Shown: positions 33,542 to 42,782, numbered from the stretch's first letter. The stretch is 64,000 nt of DNA from Streptomyces violaceoruber (GCA_000720805.1 JODI01000043.1:1-64000), one strand, 5' to 3'. Notes: generated by a model from the sequence alone, not told the origin. Numbers and translations: made by a program.

Positions 33542-36500
33542 TCATTCGGCGGCGGGAGGATGGTCGGCCTCGGACAGCTCCCGGACCAGGGCGAGAACGG
33601 GCTCCAGAGTGGGGACGACCGTCGCGGCTCCCGCGGAGCGCAGCCGGGCGGCCCGCTCTTCGTCGGGGGCGTATCCGAGGAGCAGGGAGGTCCCCGTCTT
33701 CCACCCGGCGGAGACGGTGGCGGGGTCGGAGGTAATCAGAAGGGTTTCCGCCGGTGGAACGGCCAGGTCACGCAGTGCCTGGTGGAGGTTCAAGGGGTCC
33801 GGGTCCAGGTACCGGGAATCCGGTCGGCGCCCGTAGAGGCGTGACTCGAACCTGTTGATCAGGTTTCGCGAGGTCAAGTAGCGCAGCATCATCGGCATCG
33901 AGCACTCGGACATGACGGCCAGCCGCACTCCCAGAACCGGCCAGGCGCGGACCAGGGAATCGGCGAACGGCACCGGCCATGCCCTGTCCGAAGCTGTCAG
34001 CTCCTCCTGCGCCAGGCTCGCCTCCAGCCCCGCCACCACGGCGGTGTCGACGGTGTTGTTGCGGGCAAGCGCGCGGAGTACCGCGTAGGGATCATCCGTA
34101 CCTTCACCGAGCTGCGGTACGAGCAGACCCGACTCGGCGGCCTTGCTGAGGAGACCCTCGGCGATGTCCGCGGCACCGTGGTCGGTGAAGAGTCTGCAGA
34201 TGACGCCGAAGTCGAAGATGACAGCCCGGGCTCCGGCGACCAGTTCACGCAGGTCGGCCAGCCGGTCCGCAGTCGGTCCGCCGGGCGGCGTGGGACCGCC
34301 GCCCGGCCCGATCTCCCACACACCGACCCCCGCAGCGCCATGGTCCTCCCAGCCCGGTATTTCCAGCATCGCGGGAGCGGAGGTCAGTCTCGCGCCGAAG
34401 AAGTAGGGTCCGCGCGCCCAGAATGATTCCCTGAAATCGGCCAGTCCATCGAAACGGATGTTATGGAACCCTGCTGCACCCTCGAAACGAGCGTCACGGA
34501 AATGCATCCCCTTCCGGAAAGTGGTTCCCTCGAACAGAACGTCACCCCTGAACAAGATTCCCCCGCAGAGAACTGGCTCATTGAATTCCGTCCGCCCGAA
34601 GGAGGTCGATCCATCAAATCGGGCGTTCTCCCATGACACCACGCCCCCGAAGTAGTTGTTGTCGTAGGAGACGTGCCCGAAAAATTGACAGGCAGCAAAA
34701 TAGGCAGGTTCGAGAAAGGAGCTCGTCACAAATGAAACGTGACCCCGAAAGCTTGAGCGACCGAAGGACACAATCCCTTCAAAAGTTACGTGATCGAGAG
34801 TGAAATGATCGTCGAAGCGCACTTGAAGAAAGGCCGCATGCCCGTGAAAGGTGACTGCACTGAAGGAACTCGGCCCACCGAACCGAGCCCGATGCCACTC
34901 CGTGGAATGAAAAGTGCCGTATTCGAAGTCGACATCCGAATCGAACCGGCATTGATCGAAATGAGCAGATCCTCGAAAGGCCACAAGGGGCGCCGAGTAC
35001 ACGCCCTGGAACCACGCGCCGGAAAATACCGCGTCCCCTTCGAAGGCTGCCTGACCCATGGTGACGTTGTCGCCGAAAAGCGCGCGTGCCATGGACACCG
35101 ACTGCGTGAACGTCGCGGATTCGAAGGACACCTCACCGGTGAACTCTGCCGCACTGAAGTCGACGTCTGCGACGAACACGGCTCGCCTGAACACCGCGTC
35201 CCCCAGGAGGACATGGTTGCCCTCCGGGTCTCTGACCGCCGTCAGGAACTCCTCGAGCAACGGCCCGCTGAACGTCGTACCGGAGAAGTCGACCGACGCT
35301 CCCGGCCGCAGAGTGGCCAGGTAGTCCTCACGTTCCTCCGGTGACAGATGTGCGAGACACCGCTGATGACCCTCCACCGCCCTTCCGGGGCACCCTTCGG
35401 GAGGCGCCTCGGGCCCCTCGCCCGCACAACGGCGCCACGGGGGATCGACGACGGGGGCTCCCCGGCCGTCGTCTCCGTCCTCCGTCCCCGCCATCGCCTG
35501 GACGATGGCTCCGGGATCCTCCATCCACACCCAGTCCCGCGGGCCGTGCTCCTCCCCGCCGAACGGAACAAAATGCTCGTCCCAGTTCGGGCCGAAGAAA
35601 TCGATGATCTGTCGGCGCACGCGAGGGGAGACCGCGAGCCACAGCGAGCGTTCCGCTCTCCGGGAGAGCCGGCTGCGGAAGCGTGCGTTGGTGGCAGTCC
35701 GTACCGCCGCCTCCATCGCGGAGCCCACCGCACCCTGCGGACCGGCCCCGACCTCGACCGCGTCCACCGCCACCGCGAACCTCAGGAAACGATCGGGTAT
35801 GGCCAGTTCGGCAGGGAGTCCGGCAAGGAACCGACCGAGGTCGCGCCCCGCGAACGGGGCGTTGAGCGTGACGAGCACGTCGGGTTCCCCTGGCCCGCCG
35901 CGTCGCTCCACCGTGCCATCCAGGTCCGCCGCCCGCATCAGGGCGCCCAGCCTGTCCGCCACGAGGTGCTCCGTCCGGACGGGCACCGAGCCGGCCCGCA
36001 CCGAGAGATCCTTGATCTCGATGGCCGCGCACAACGAGACCTGCCGGTCGGGCGTCGCCTCCCCGAGGAGGCCGTCCAACTCGTACGGCACGCTCATGTG
36101 TCCGCGGAGCACCTCCCGGAACCCCTCGTCGTCGAGGAGCGTGCGCGCCGACAGTCCGTGGAACCATCCGCCCTCCGGGGCGCGCCGGACGATCAGGCCG
36201 GTGAAGACGCCGTTCACGGACATCGGCGCCCCCATCAACTGCGGCCAGCCCGTCGCGGGGTGGGGTGCCGTGATCACCACGTCGGTGGTACCGGTGCCGT
36301 TGAAGCTGACCTCCCCGCCCAGTGCGACAGACTCTCCCACCTCCGAGAAGGCGTCGATCCGTACCGATGCGGGACCGGGCTGAGGCAGACTTGCCCACCT
36401 CAGCCGAGCGGGAATGCGTTCCGCCCAGGTCCGCCCGTCGAGGAGCCTCTCCTCGGCCATCACCAGCACGGCACCGGGCGTACGGTCCTCGCGCCAGACC

Positions 36501-38311
36501 ACCCGGCCGTCGACGTCCCGGCCGTCGACATGCAGCACGGCACTCGGCTCGGTGACGGCGGTCTCCGGGATGTTCAGGCAGGTCAGCACCAGCCGTGGTG
36601 TCAGCAACAGCCCTGCCGCTGCTCCGCCGCCCGACACCGCCGAAGGCCTGACGGACACCAGACGCCCGGACAGACCCGCACCGTCGTGTCGGCCGTCCGT
36701 CACCCCGTGCCGGTCGGCGAAGGGCTGGGACCCCGTCCCCACAAGCCGTCGGACACCCTTGTCCCGGACGCCCTCGTCCCGGACACCGCCGCCCCGGTCG
36801 TCGCCGCCCCGTACGACCCGGGTCGCGGTGAACTCCCTGGTGGAGCCTCGATGGCGGTCCAGGTACTCCCCGACGCTCCGTCGGACCACATCCCGAACGG
36901 TCTCCACATCGCTGCGGAGTTGGGAGCCCAGCAGCGTGTCGCGTACTCCGGGCAAGAAGTCGAAGGTGAGGTCCTCGGGGTTGGTTTCGTCGGCGTCCGA
37001 GCCCCAGGGGCGGAACAAACCGCCGAGGGCGACCTCGGCGAGGTGACCGTGTTCCGACTCCTGCAGCATGGAGCGGCGTACGAGGGTCATGACCGGCAGA
37101 GTCAGGGGTACCGCCGCCAGATACGCGGCCAGTTGCTGGGCGGTGGGTGAGGCGCCGGCCCGGAACCGTTCGACGGCGGCCAGCGCGTCGGACGCGGCCT
37201 CGGCGGCGGACGGCCGTGGCCCTGCGGGCGGATCAGGAGCGGACGCGGGAGCGGGGTTCAGGCTCAGGCAGGCCATGCGCTGCCAGCTGGCGTCGCCGGA
37301 GGTGAGGCGGGCGAGCCTGCGCAGGCTCTGGGGCGAGGCGGAGACCATCGGCACCACGGGCGACGTGCCCGTCGCGCTCGCCCGGGCACGCCGACGCCGG
37401 GGCCGGATCGGCTGGGTGACGGCCCGGCGCCAGGACCGGGTCGCCGACGCGGGCCGGTCGGCGCGCAGCCACAGCGACTCAGGCCGGACCGCGGCGCGGG
37501 TCCACAGCCGCTCGGGCAGGATGTTGAGGACGGCCACCGAGTTGTGGCCGCTCCAGTGGAGCAGGACTTCGTGCAGCGGCCCTTGTCGCCACCCCTCGGC
37601 CACGGTGTCGGTGACCACCAGGATCAGCCGGTGTCCGGAGGGGTCGGCGATCTCCCAGGGGCTGCGCGCCGGGTCGCCGCGCTGGTGGGCCACCAGGGGT
37701 GTGCCCCCGCTCTCGGTCCCGGACAGGTACCAGGTGCGGACGTCCCGGAAGACGCCGCTGCGGGTCAGCATCCGGCGCAGCTCGTCCACCAGGTCGGCCC
37801 ACAGCAGCATGGAGTGGTGCGCGTCGACGACCAACGCCAGGTCCAGCCAGCTGCTCTCGGCCGGCAGCAACACCGGGGAGAGCAGCAGTTGTTCGACGCT
37901 CCGCTCCACCGTCGCCTGTTCGTCCAACCGGTCGCCGAACCCGCCGATGGCCCGCCGTCCGATGGGCCGCAGCGAACGCATGAGGGCGAGAGGTTCGTTG
38001 AGCGACGCGGCGCGTCCCACGCGCAGGGGCACACCCCACTGAACGTCCTCCCGCTCCTGGCCGGCGGCCTGCCTGCGCCCCGCCGGGAACAGCTGCTCCT
38101 CCGGCTCGCGCGGGGCCGGCTGGTCGTGCCGTACCGGAGCGGGCAGCGCCTCCTCCTCGTCGTCCGGTCGGGGCCCCGAGCCGGGCGGTCCGGCACGGCC
38201 GGAGGGTGCGGCCGCGTCCACGCGTGCCGCCAGCCACAGGATGTCCGCGATCTCCTCGGCGCCGACGTCCGGGCCGTGTTCGGCGAACGCGGCGAGCAGT
38301 TCCTCGATCAC
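33542..38311 (-). CDS. 1589-residue SAV_2336-type multidomain conflict-system protein
   Basis: Domains in order are as follows. Residues about 1-470 are a SAV_2336 N-terminal region with a vWA-like core (DLALVVDAHHSMLLW near 157-171; the metal site DxSxS is D-A-H-H-S). About 540-745 is a trypsin-like domain that has lost its triad (LVLTCLN where TAAH is expected; GAPMSVNG for GDSGG). About 750-910 is a degenerate nucleotidyl-cyclase-like domain. About 970-1010 is a Cys-rich module (CAGEG, GCPG, CLAHL). About 1035-1305 has pentapeptide-like repeats of F-x-G-x-V-x-F type. About 1355-1585 is HAD-like (VIFDFGVI). The GTG start has GGGG upstream. It is last in a four-gene operon and is probably cytoplasmic. 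Confidence 0.85.
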   Translation of the reverse strand: MIEELLAAFAEHGPDVGAEEIADILWLAARVDAAAPSGRAGPPGSGPRPDDEEEALPAPVRHDQPAPREPEEQLFPAGRRQAAGQEREDVQWGVPLRVGRAASLNEPLALMRSLRPIGRRAIGGFGDRLDEQATVERSVEQLLLSPVLLPAESSWLDLALVVDAHHSMLLWADLVDELRRMLTRSGVFRDVRTWYLSGTESGGTPLVAHQRGDPARSPWEIADPSGHRLILVVTDTVAEGWRQGPLHEVLLHWSGHNSVAVLNILPERLWTRAAVRPESLWLRADRPASATRSWRRAVTQPIRPRRRRARASATGTSPVVPMVSASPQSLRRLARLTSGDASWQRMACLSLNPAPASAPDPPAGPRPSAAEAASDALAAVERFRAGASPTAQQLAAYLAAVPLTLPVMTLVRRSMLQESEHGHLAEVALGGLFRPWGSDADETNPEDLTFDFLPGVRDTLLGSQLRSDVETVRDVVRRSVGEYLDRHRGSTREFTATRVVRGGDDRGGGVRDEGVRDKGVRRLVGTGSQPFADRHGVTDGRHDGAGLSGRLVSVRPSAVSGGGAAAGLLLTPRLVLTCLNIPETAVTEPSAVLHVDGRDVDGRVVWREDRTPGAVLVMAEERLLDGRTWAERIPARLRWASLPQPGPASVRIDAFSEVGESVALGGEVSFNGTGTTDVVITAPHPATGWPQLMGAPMSVNGVFTGLIVRRAPEGGWFHGLSARTLLDDEGFREVLRGHMSVPYELDGLLGEATPDRQVSLCAAIEIKDLSVRAGSVPVRTEHLVADRLGALMRAADLDGTVERRGGPGEPDVLVTLNAPFAGRDLGRFLAGLPAELAIPDRFLRFAVAVDAVEVGAGPQGAVGSAMEAAVRTATNARFRSRLSRRAERSLWLAVSPRVRRQIIDFFGPNWDEHFVPFGGEEHGPRDWVWMEDPGAIVQAMAGTEDGDDGRGAPVVDPPWRRCAGEGPEAPPEGCPGRAVEGHQRCLAHLSPEEREDYLATLRPGASVDFSGTTFSGPLLEEFLTAVRDPEGNHVLLGDAVFRRAVFVADVDFSAAEFTGEVSFESATFTQSVSMARALFGDNVTMGQAAFEGDAVFSGAWFQGVYSAPLVAFRGSAHFDQCRFDSDVDFEYGTFHSTEWHRARFGGPSSFSAVTFHGHAAFLQVRFDDHFTLDHVTFEGIVSFGRSSFRGHVSFVTSSFLEPAYFAACQFFGHVSYDNNYFGGVVSWENARFDGSTSFGRTEFNEPVLCGGILFRGDVLFEGTTFRKGMHFRDARFEGAAGFHNIRFDGLADFRESFWARGPYFFGARLTSAPAMLEIPGWEDHGAAGVGVWEIGPGGGPTPPGGPTADRLADLRELVAGARAVIFDFGVICRLFTDHGAADIAEGLLSKAAESGLLVPQLGEGTDDPYAVLRALARNNTVDTAVVAGLEASLAQEELTASDRAWPVPFADSLVRAWPVLGVRLAVMSECSMPMMLRYLTSRNLINRFESRLYGRRPDSRYLDPDPLNLHQALRDLAVPPAETLLITSDPATVSAGWKTGTSLLLGYAPDEERAARLRSAGAATVVPTLEPVLALVRELSEADHPPAAE
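34400..35000. other. Low-GC segment encoding the pentapeptide-like repeats
   Basis: A hand count over 34441-34980 gives 290 G or C of 540 (about 54%), against roughly 70% in the rest of this gene. The stretch uses A/T-ending codons (many GAA, AAA, TTC/TTT, ACA) that are rare elsewhere in the window. It matches the pentapeptide-like repeat region of the protein, and the reading frame is intact. This composition suggests a module gained from elsewhere. Confidence 0.8.
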
Positions 38312-38348
38312 CCGTGGCCCCGCTTCCGGTGGGTACGGCGCGGCGGTC

Positions 38349-39476
38349 TCACGCCGAGGGCCCCGTCAGGTGCTGCATGACGGTGCCGAGGAAACGGTCG
38401 CGGTCCTCGTCGGCTCCCCAGGCCCGGCTGAGGCGGAGCTGGATGGCGTTGAGGAGCTGGTCGGTCGCCAGGTCGCCGTCCGCGCTGCGATCGACGAAGT
38501 CCTGCAACAGGCGCTGATACTCGGTCTGCTCGGTCACGTCGACGCCGAGCCGCTGCCGGACGATCCGGGCCAGCTTCTCCGGACCGGGCGCCTCCAGGTG
38601 GAGGCGGACGCAGCGGCGCAGGAAGGCCGGCGGGAACTCCCGTTCGCCGTTGCTGGTCAGCACCACGACGGGGAAGTAACGGCACTGCACGCGTCCCCCC
38701 TCGATGTGCGCGACCGTGTCCGGGGCGTCGTCGGTCGCGATGGGCACCGAGCGCTCCTCCGCGGCCAGCCGGGCCAGTTCGGGGATCTCGAAGCCGCCGT
38801 CCTCAAAAAGAGTGAGCAGGTCTCCGGGCAAGTCGATGTCGCTCTTGTCGATCTCGTCGATCAGCAGGACGCGGGGCTGGTCCTGCGGCAACAGGGCGGT
38901 CCCGAGAGGGCCGAGCCGCAGGAACCTGGCGATCGAGGACGCCGCCGCGGGCGAGTCGGTGTCGGTCGTTCCGGGAGACGGCCCTTCCGCAGGGTGGTCC
39001 ACAGCCCCGGACAAGACACCGGGCGGCTCGGCGCGGGCGGCCGACGCCCGCAGCAGCTGGTGCAGGTTGGCCTCCTGCAGGCGGCCGATGGCGTCGTAGA
39101 GATACAGGCCGTCGCGCAGCACGGTGCGGCTGGTGACGGGCCAGTGGAGTACGGGGCCCAGGCCCAGGTCGGCGGCGATGCTGTGAGCGAGGGTCGACTT
39201 GCCGACGCCCGGCTTGCCCGTGATGAGGAGCGGGCGGCGCAGGTACAGGGCGGTGTTGACGACATCCTTCTCCAGGTCGTCGGGCACATAGCCGTCGCCC
39301 CGGGCCAGAGTCCGTTCCCACAGCGGGCCCGAGCAGCCGGCCGGCCCGTAGGAGGGGTCCGGCGTGCCGGTGAAGTCGCGCCACGGCGGGGCCGGGCTCT
39401 CCTTCAAGCGGGCGAACCTGTCCTCGCGGTCACCGGCCCCGTGATAGAGCCACCAGTCCTTCACTGTCGCCTCCAT
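38349..39476 (-). CDS. MoxR-type AAA+ ATPase of the conflict system
   Basis: The 375-residue AAA+ protein has Walker A GKPGVGKST at 87-95 and Walker B LLIDEID at 204-210. Sensor 1 is VVLTSNGEREFPPAFLRRCVRLHLEAP, where the T-S-N and arginine finger are clear. A helical lid follows. The N-terminal WWLYHGAGDREDRFARLKESPAPPWRDF is typical of AAA proteins beside SAV_2336 proteins. MoxR ATPases remodel vWA partners using ATP. CAGGAG precedes the ATG. It lies between the caspase-VMAP gene (19 bases) and the vWA-type gene (37 bases), which suits a switch between sensor and effector. Confidence 0.92.
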   Translation of the reverse strand: MEATVKDWWLYHGAGDREDRFARLKESPAPPWRDFTGTPDPSYGPAGCSGPLWERTLARGDGYVPDDLEKDVVNTALYLRRPLLITGKPGVGKSTLAHSIAADLGLGPVLHWPVTSRTVLRDGLYLYDAIGRLQEANLHQLLRASAARAEPPGVLSGAVDHPAEGPSPGTTDTDSPAAASSIARFLRLGPLGTALLPQDQPRVLLIDEIDKSDIDLPGDLLTLFEDGGFEIPELARLAAEERSVPIATDDAPDTVAHIEGGRVQCRYFPVVVLTSNGEREFPPAFLRRCVRLHLEAPGPEKLARIVRQRLGVDVTEQTEYQRLLQDFVDRSADGDLATDQLLNAIQLRLSRAWGADEDRDRFLGTVMQHLTGPSA

Positions 39477-39495
39477 CGGGGGGCTCCTGATTCCG

Positions 39496-41553
39496 TCATG
39501 GTCGGGTCGGGTCGGTTGCCGGTGAGCCGTGCAGGGACGGGGTGTCCATCGCGCAGTCGGGATCGTCCCACAGCAGTGCCAGCCGGCTGTCGACGCGTCC
39601 GGCGGCTTCGGACGCGGCGGCCCGGGCGCGGCGCAGGGCGTGGACCTTGCCGGGCAGGGTCAGGACGTTCGTGGTCGGTGTGCCGTCCTCGTTCGGTTCG
39701 AGCAGCGCGGTCAGTTCGTCGCCGTCGGCGCCGGCCGCCTGGGTGCCGTCGCGCCACCACACGGTCACGGGCACTCCGCCGTCCAGCGTCGCGTCGAGCG
39801 CGTCGGTCGTGCGGGGGTCGGTGGTGTCGGCGACCACGCAGGCGGGGGTCCTTCCGATGCCCAGGTCCACTCCGAGGCTGGGCTTCACGTCGGCGTTCTG
39901 GACCAGTTGTACGGCGCGCGGGTGCTTGCCGCCCTGAGTCCGCAGCCAGCCCCACTTGCGTTTCCAGGCCGCCCGGGTGTCCGCACGCTCCTGCGGGCAG
40001 CGGACCACCACCTGGTGCAGCACGCCCAGCGGCAGCGTCTTGCCCCGACTGCCGGGCATCTCCCACTGTTCGAAGGGGACCTGGAGCAGCTCGAACGGCA
40101 CATGGAACTCGACGCGTTCGATGTCGGGGGATTCGCTGTACGGAGACTCGTCGTCCGCCGCCGTGCCCACCCGTCTGAGTTCGCGGCCGAGCGCCTGGCG
40201 TACCTCGTCGAGGCGCAGCGGGCGTCCCTCCGACTCCCAGATGGCGGTGGTGGTGCCGCGGCGCAGCCAGATGCGGGCCAGGTACAGTTCCTCGTCCTCG
40301 GTGGAGGGGGCCAGCTGCAGGTGCAGGGCGGTGCCGCCCCGGGACGGCGGCGGAGGAGGCGGCAGGGGCGGCACACCCAGCCGGGACCGTGTCTGTTCCA
40401 CCCACTCCCCCAGGCAGGCCGCCCACGCGGGATCGGCCGTCCCGGCGCGGTGGCCCAGAAAGCGTACGAACGGCAGGGTCAGCGGGATCTCCGGCCGGCC
40501 GCCCTGTCGCTCGTCGAGGTCGTGGGCGATGTCGATCAGGGTGTCGCCGGGCAGTCCCTCGTGCACCGGCGTGGTGCAGCCGGCCACCTTGAACGCCCAG
40601 GCGTAGGCGTCGTATGTGTCCCGGGGCAGGGCGTGCTCGGCGAACGCCTCACCGAGGCCGTCCCAGGCGATTTGGTCGAGCCGGGCGGCCCTCGGCAGGA
40701 CAGACAGCCCGTCGTCGAGGAAGGAGCTCTCCTCCCAGTCGCGGTCGCGGATGAACTGCGGCACCTGCCATGCCCGGCGGGTGCGGCGCAGTTCCTCGAA
40801 CCGGCTGTGGACGGTGTTCCCGATGACGGCGAGGTCCGTGACGCACTCGGCCGGCGACCGGCGTGCCAGCTCCTCCAACAGGACCTTGGTGAACTGGCCC
40901 GCCCGGCGCTCCGGGTCGTTCTTCGCCGCTTCGCCGGCGCCGCAGGCGAGCAGCTGGAACTGCCGCCGCCGGGCCCGGACACTGCCGCCTTGGCCGTATT
41001 CGATCGTGCCGGGTCTCGCGTTGCGCGGGGCGGGGACGCGGCAGGCGTCGACGATGGCCGCCTGCAGCGGGAAACGCGGGTGTCTGACCCTGTCGGTGCG
41101 CCACCAGCGCAGCGCCGAGTCGAGGTTGAGGTGTCTGATCTCTCCCTCGTGCGCGTCGGAGCACACCAGAATCATCTCGTTGCGCTGGTCGACGAAGCCG
41201 TGCCCGGCCCAGTAGATCCACAGCATGTCGCCGTCGCAGCGGGCGAGCTCCTTCAGCAGCGCGTCCTTCACGTGCTGCTCGGTCGCCGTCCGCCACTGGG
41301 CCCTGAGTCCGGTCAGCTCCGGTGTGGCGGACCAGTCGAGCCCTTCGGAGGCCAGCGGCGACAGCAGGAGGCGGACATTGTCCGGCGGTACCTTGCCGGG
41401 GCCGGTGAGCCAGGCGGCGAACCGCAAGGCGTCACTCGACGGGCCGTGCAGGTTCCAGTCCGGGCCGATCTCGTACTGCTCGACGCCCACGACCAGGGCG
41501 AACGTCCGCTCCGGGCACAGGGTCGGGGGAAGAAGGCCGTTGCGGTCGTTCAC
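39496..41553 (-). CDS. Caspase-like (C14) protease fused to a VMAP-type C-terminal domain
   Basis: This is a 685-residue protein. Residues about 15-240 are a caspase/metacaspase domain (RTFALVVGVEQY) with the catalytic dyad visible as His118 in WIYWAGHGF and Cys171 in AAIVDACR. A helical middle part follows, with LTLPFVRFLGH near 380. The C-terminal half matches the vWA-MoxR-associated protein (VMAP) C-terminal domain, with VEFHVPFELLQVPFEQWEM, LGVLHQVVVRCPQER, GGVPVTVWWR and LALLWDDP near residue 660. The GTG start overlaps the hydrolase stop (GTGA). Intact catalytic residues suggest a protease effector that cuts host or self proteins when the system is triggered. Confidence 0.88.
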   Translation of the reverse strand: MNDRNGLLPPTLCPERTFALVVGVEQYEIGPDWNLHGPSSDALRFAAWLTGPGKVPPDNVRLLLSPLASEGLDWSATPELTGLRAQWRTATEQHVKDALLKELARCDGDMLWIYWAGHGFVDQRNEMILVCSDAHEGEIRHLNLDSALRWWRTDRVRHPRFPLQAAIVDACRVPAPRNARPGTIEYGQGGSVRARRRQFQLLACGAGEAAKNDPERRAGQFTKVLLEELARRSPAECVTDLAVIGNTVHSRFEELRRTRRAWQVPQFIRDRDWEESSFLDDGLSVLPRAARLDQIAWDGLGEAFAEHALPRDTYDAYAWAFKVAGCTTPVHEGLPGDTLIDIAHDLDERQGGRPEIPLTLPFVRFLGHRAGTADPAWAACLGEWVEQTRSRLGVPPLPPPPPPSRGGTALHLQLAPSTEDEELYLARIWLRRGTTTAIWESEGRPLRLDEVRQALGRELRRVGTAADDESPYSESPDIERVEFHVPFELLQVPFEQWEMPGSRGKTLPLGVLHQVVVRCPQERADTRAAWKRKWGWLRTQGGKHPRAVQLVQNADVKPSLGVDLGIGRTPACVVADTTDPRTTDALDATLDGGVPVTVWWRDGTQAAGADGDELTALLEPNEDGTPTTNVLTLPGKVHALRRARAAASEAAGRVDSRLALLWDDPDCAMDTPSLHGSPATDPTRP

Positions 41554-42782
41554 GCCTGCTCCGACACCGCGTCCGCTATACGGTCGTACACGTCCCCGCA
41601 CTTCCAGTAGGCACTGTGACTCGGCGGGAACGGCTGCCGGCCGACGACCTCGTGGTCGACGACCCTTGAGTCGCCAGGGAAGACCGGCTGTGCGAGGAAG
41701 GCCAGCAGGTCCTGCCGGTCGTAGATGTTCAGCCAGCGGGGGAATCCGGGCGGCAGGGGTTCCCCCGGCGCAAGGGAGGTGAGGGCGCCGAGTTCGTGGA
41801 GGAAGGGCGCCTGGGAACCGACGGTGACGAGCAGCCGCAGGCCTTCGACGGGCCGTCCCTCGGCGGCGCTCGACGCGAGGAGGTCGACGAGTGCGACACC
41901 GCCGAGGCTGTGCCCGATCAGCACCGTCGGGCCCTGTTCCTCGGCGATCGCGCGGCGCAGCCGGTCCCGCAGGGCCGCCCCGCGTGCCTGGTACCGGAGG
42001 ATGTCACCGACGAACGGGGCGGCCCCGTCGGTGAGCGACCCACGCCACAGGTTGAGGGCCGGCTGGGTCGTCATCCGCAGGGCGAGCTTCCCGAGTACCG
42101 CCGCCACCCGTCCTCCGGGCATCCGCGCATCGCCGCCGAGCCGGGCCGTGATCACGTCGACGATACGGTCGCGCTCGTCACCGGTGCACTCCGCGTCGAC
42201 GCCGGCCGTGGCCAGGGCCCCGGCCACGACAGCCCGGGCCAGGGCAACGGCCAGATCCCGGTCGGCCGGCGGCTGCTGTGCCGCCTCGGCGGCGAGGCCT
42301 GCCTCGTCCGAGGAGAGGGTCGCGCGCAGTGCTCCCGGGAAGTGGGGACGCAGTTCGGTGTCGCGCAGCAGCCGTCCGAGTTCGTCGTCCTCCCCCGGGT
42401 CCTCGGGCACCTTGGCGAGCAGGTCCAGGACGTCTACACCGGCCGGACGCGCCCCCGGCACGCCGACGCCGTCGGTGTCCTCGCCCAGGTAGGCGAGGAC
42501 ACGCAGTTCGCAGAACGGGTCGGCCAGCAGCAGGGCCCACTGCGCCGCCTCCAGGTCCGGCGGAGCGGCGGTGCCGAGTTCGTCCCCGGCACCGCGCGTG
42601 CGGTCACGGCCGGGTACCGACCTGCCGCCCCCGCTCCGGGGTACGCCGAATTCCTCGGCCCAGAAGCAGGAGGAGACGGACGCCTGCGGGAACCGCTCCA
42701 GGAGGTGTCCGCGGATCCTGCCGAAGGTCTTGTCGTGCCCCTCGCGCCGCACACCCGTGCCGTGCACAAACAGAAACCGCAT
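41550..42782 (-). CDS. Alpha/beta-hydrolase (lipase-like), first gene of the conflict operon
   Basis: The 410-residue protein begins MRFLFVHGTGVRREGHDKTFGRI; the HGTG is the oxyanion-hole type. It has the nucleophile elbow VLIGHSLGGVALVDLLASS with Ser292. PRWLNIYDRQDLLAFLAQPVFPG near 350 supplies an acidic residue, and a His in SRVVDHEVVGR or SHSAYW could complete the triad. No signal peptide is visible, so it acts inside the cell. It is translationally coupled to the caspase-VMAP gene. It could be a second effector that attacks lipids or esters, or a processing enzyme. The substrate is unknown. Confidence 0.85.
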   Translation of the reverse strand: MRFLFVHGTGVRREGHDKTFGRIRGHLLERFPQASVSSCFWAEEFGVPRSGGGRSVPGRDRTRGAGDELGTAAPPDLEAAQWALLLADPFCELRVLAYLGEDTDGVGVPGARPAGVDVLDLLAKVPEDPGEDDELGRLLRDTELRPHFPGALRATLSSDEAGLAAEAAQQPPADRDLAVALARAVVAGALATAGVDAECTGDERDRIVDVITARLGGDARMPGGRVAAVLGKLALRMTTQPALNLWRGSLTDGAAPFVGDILRYQARGAALRDRLRRAIAEEQGPTVLIGHSLGGVALVDLLASSAAEGRPVEGLRLLVTVGSQAPFLHELGALTSLAPGEPLPPGFPRWLNIYDRQDLLAFLAQPVFPGDSRVVDHEVVGRQPFPPSHSAYWKCGDVYDRIADAVSEQA

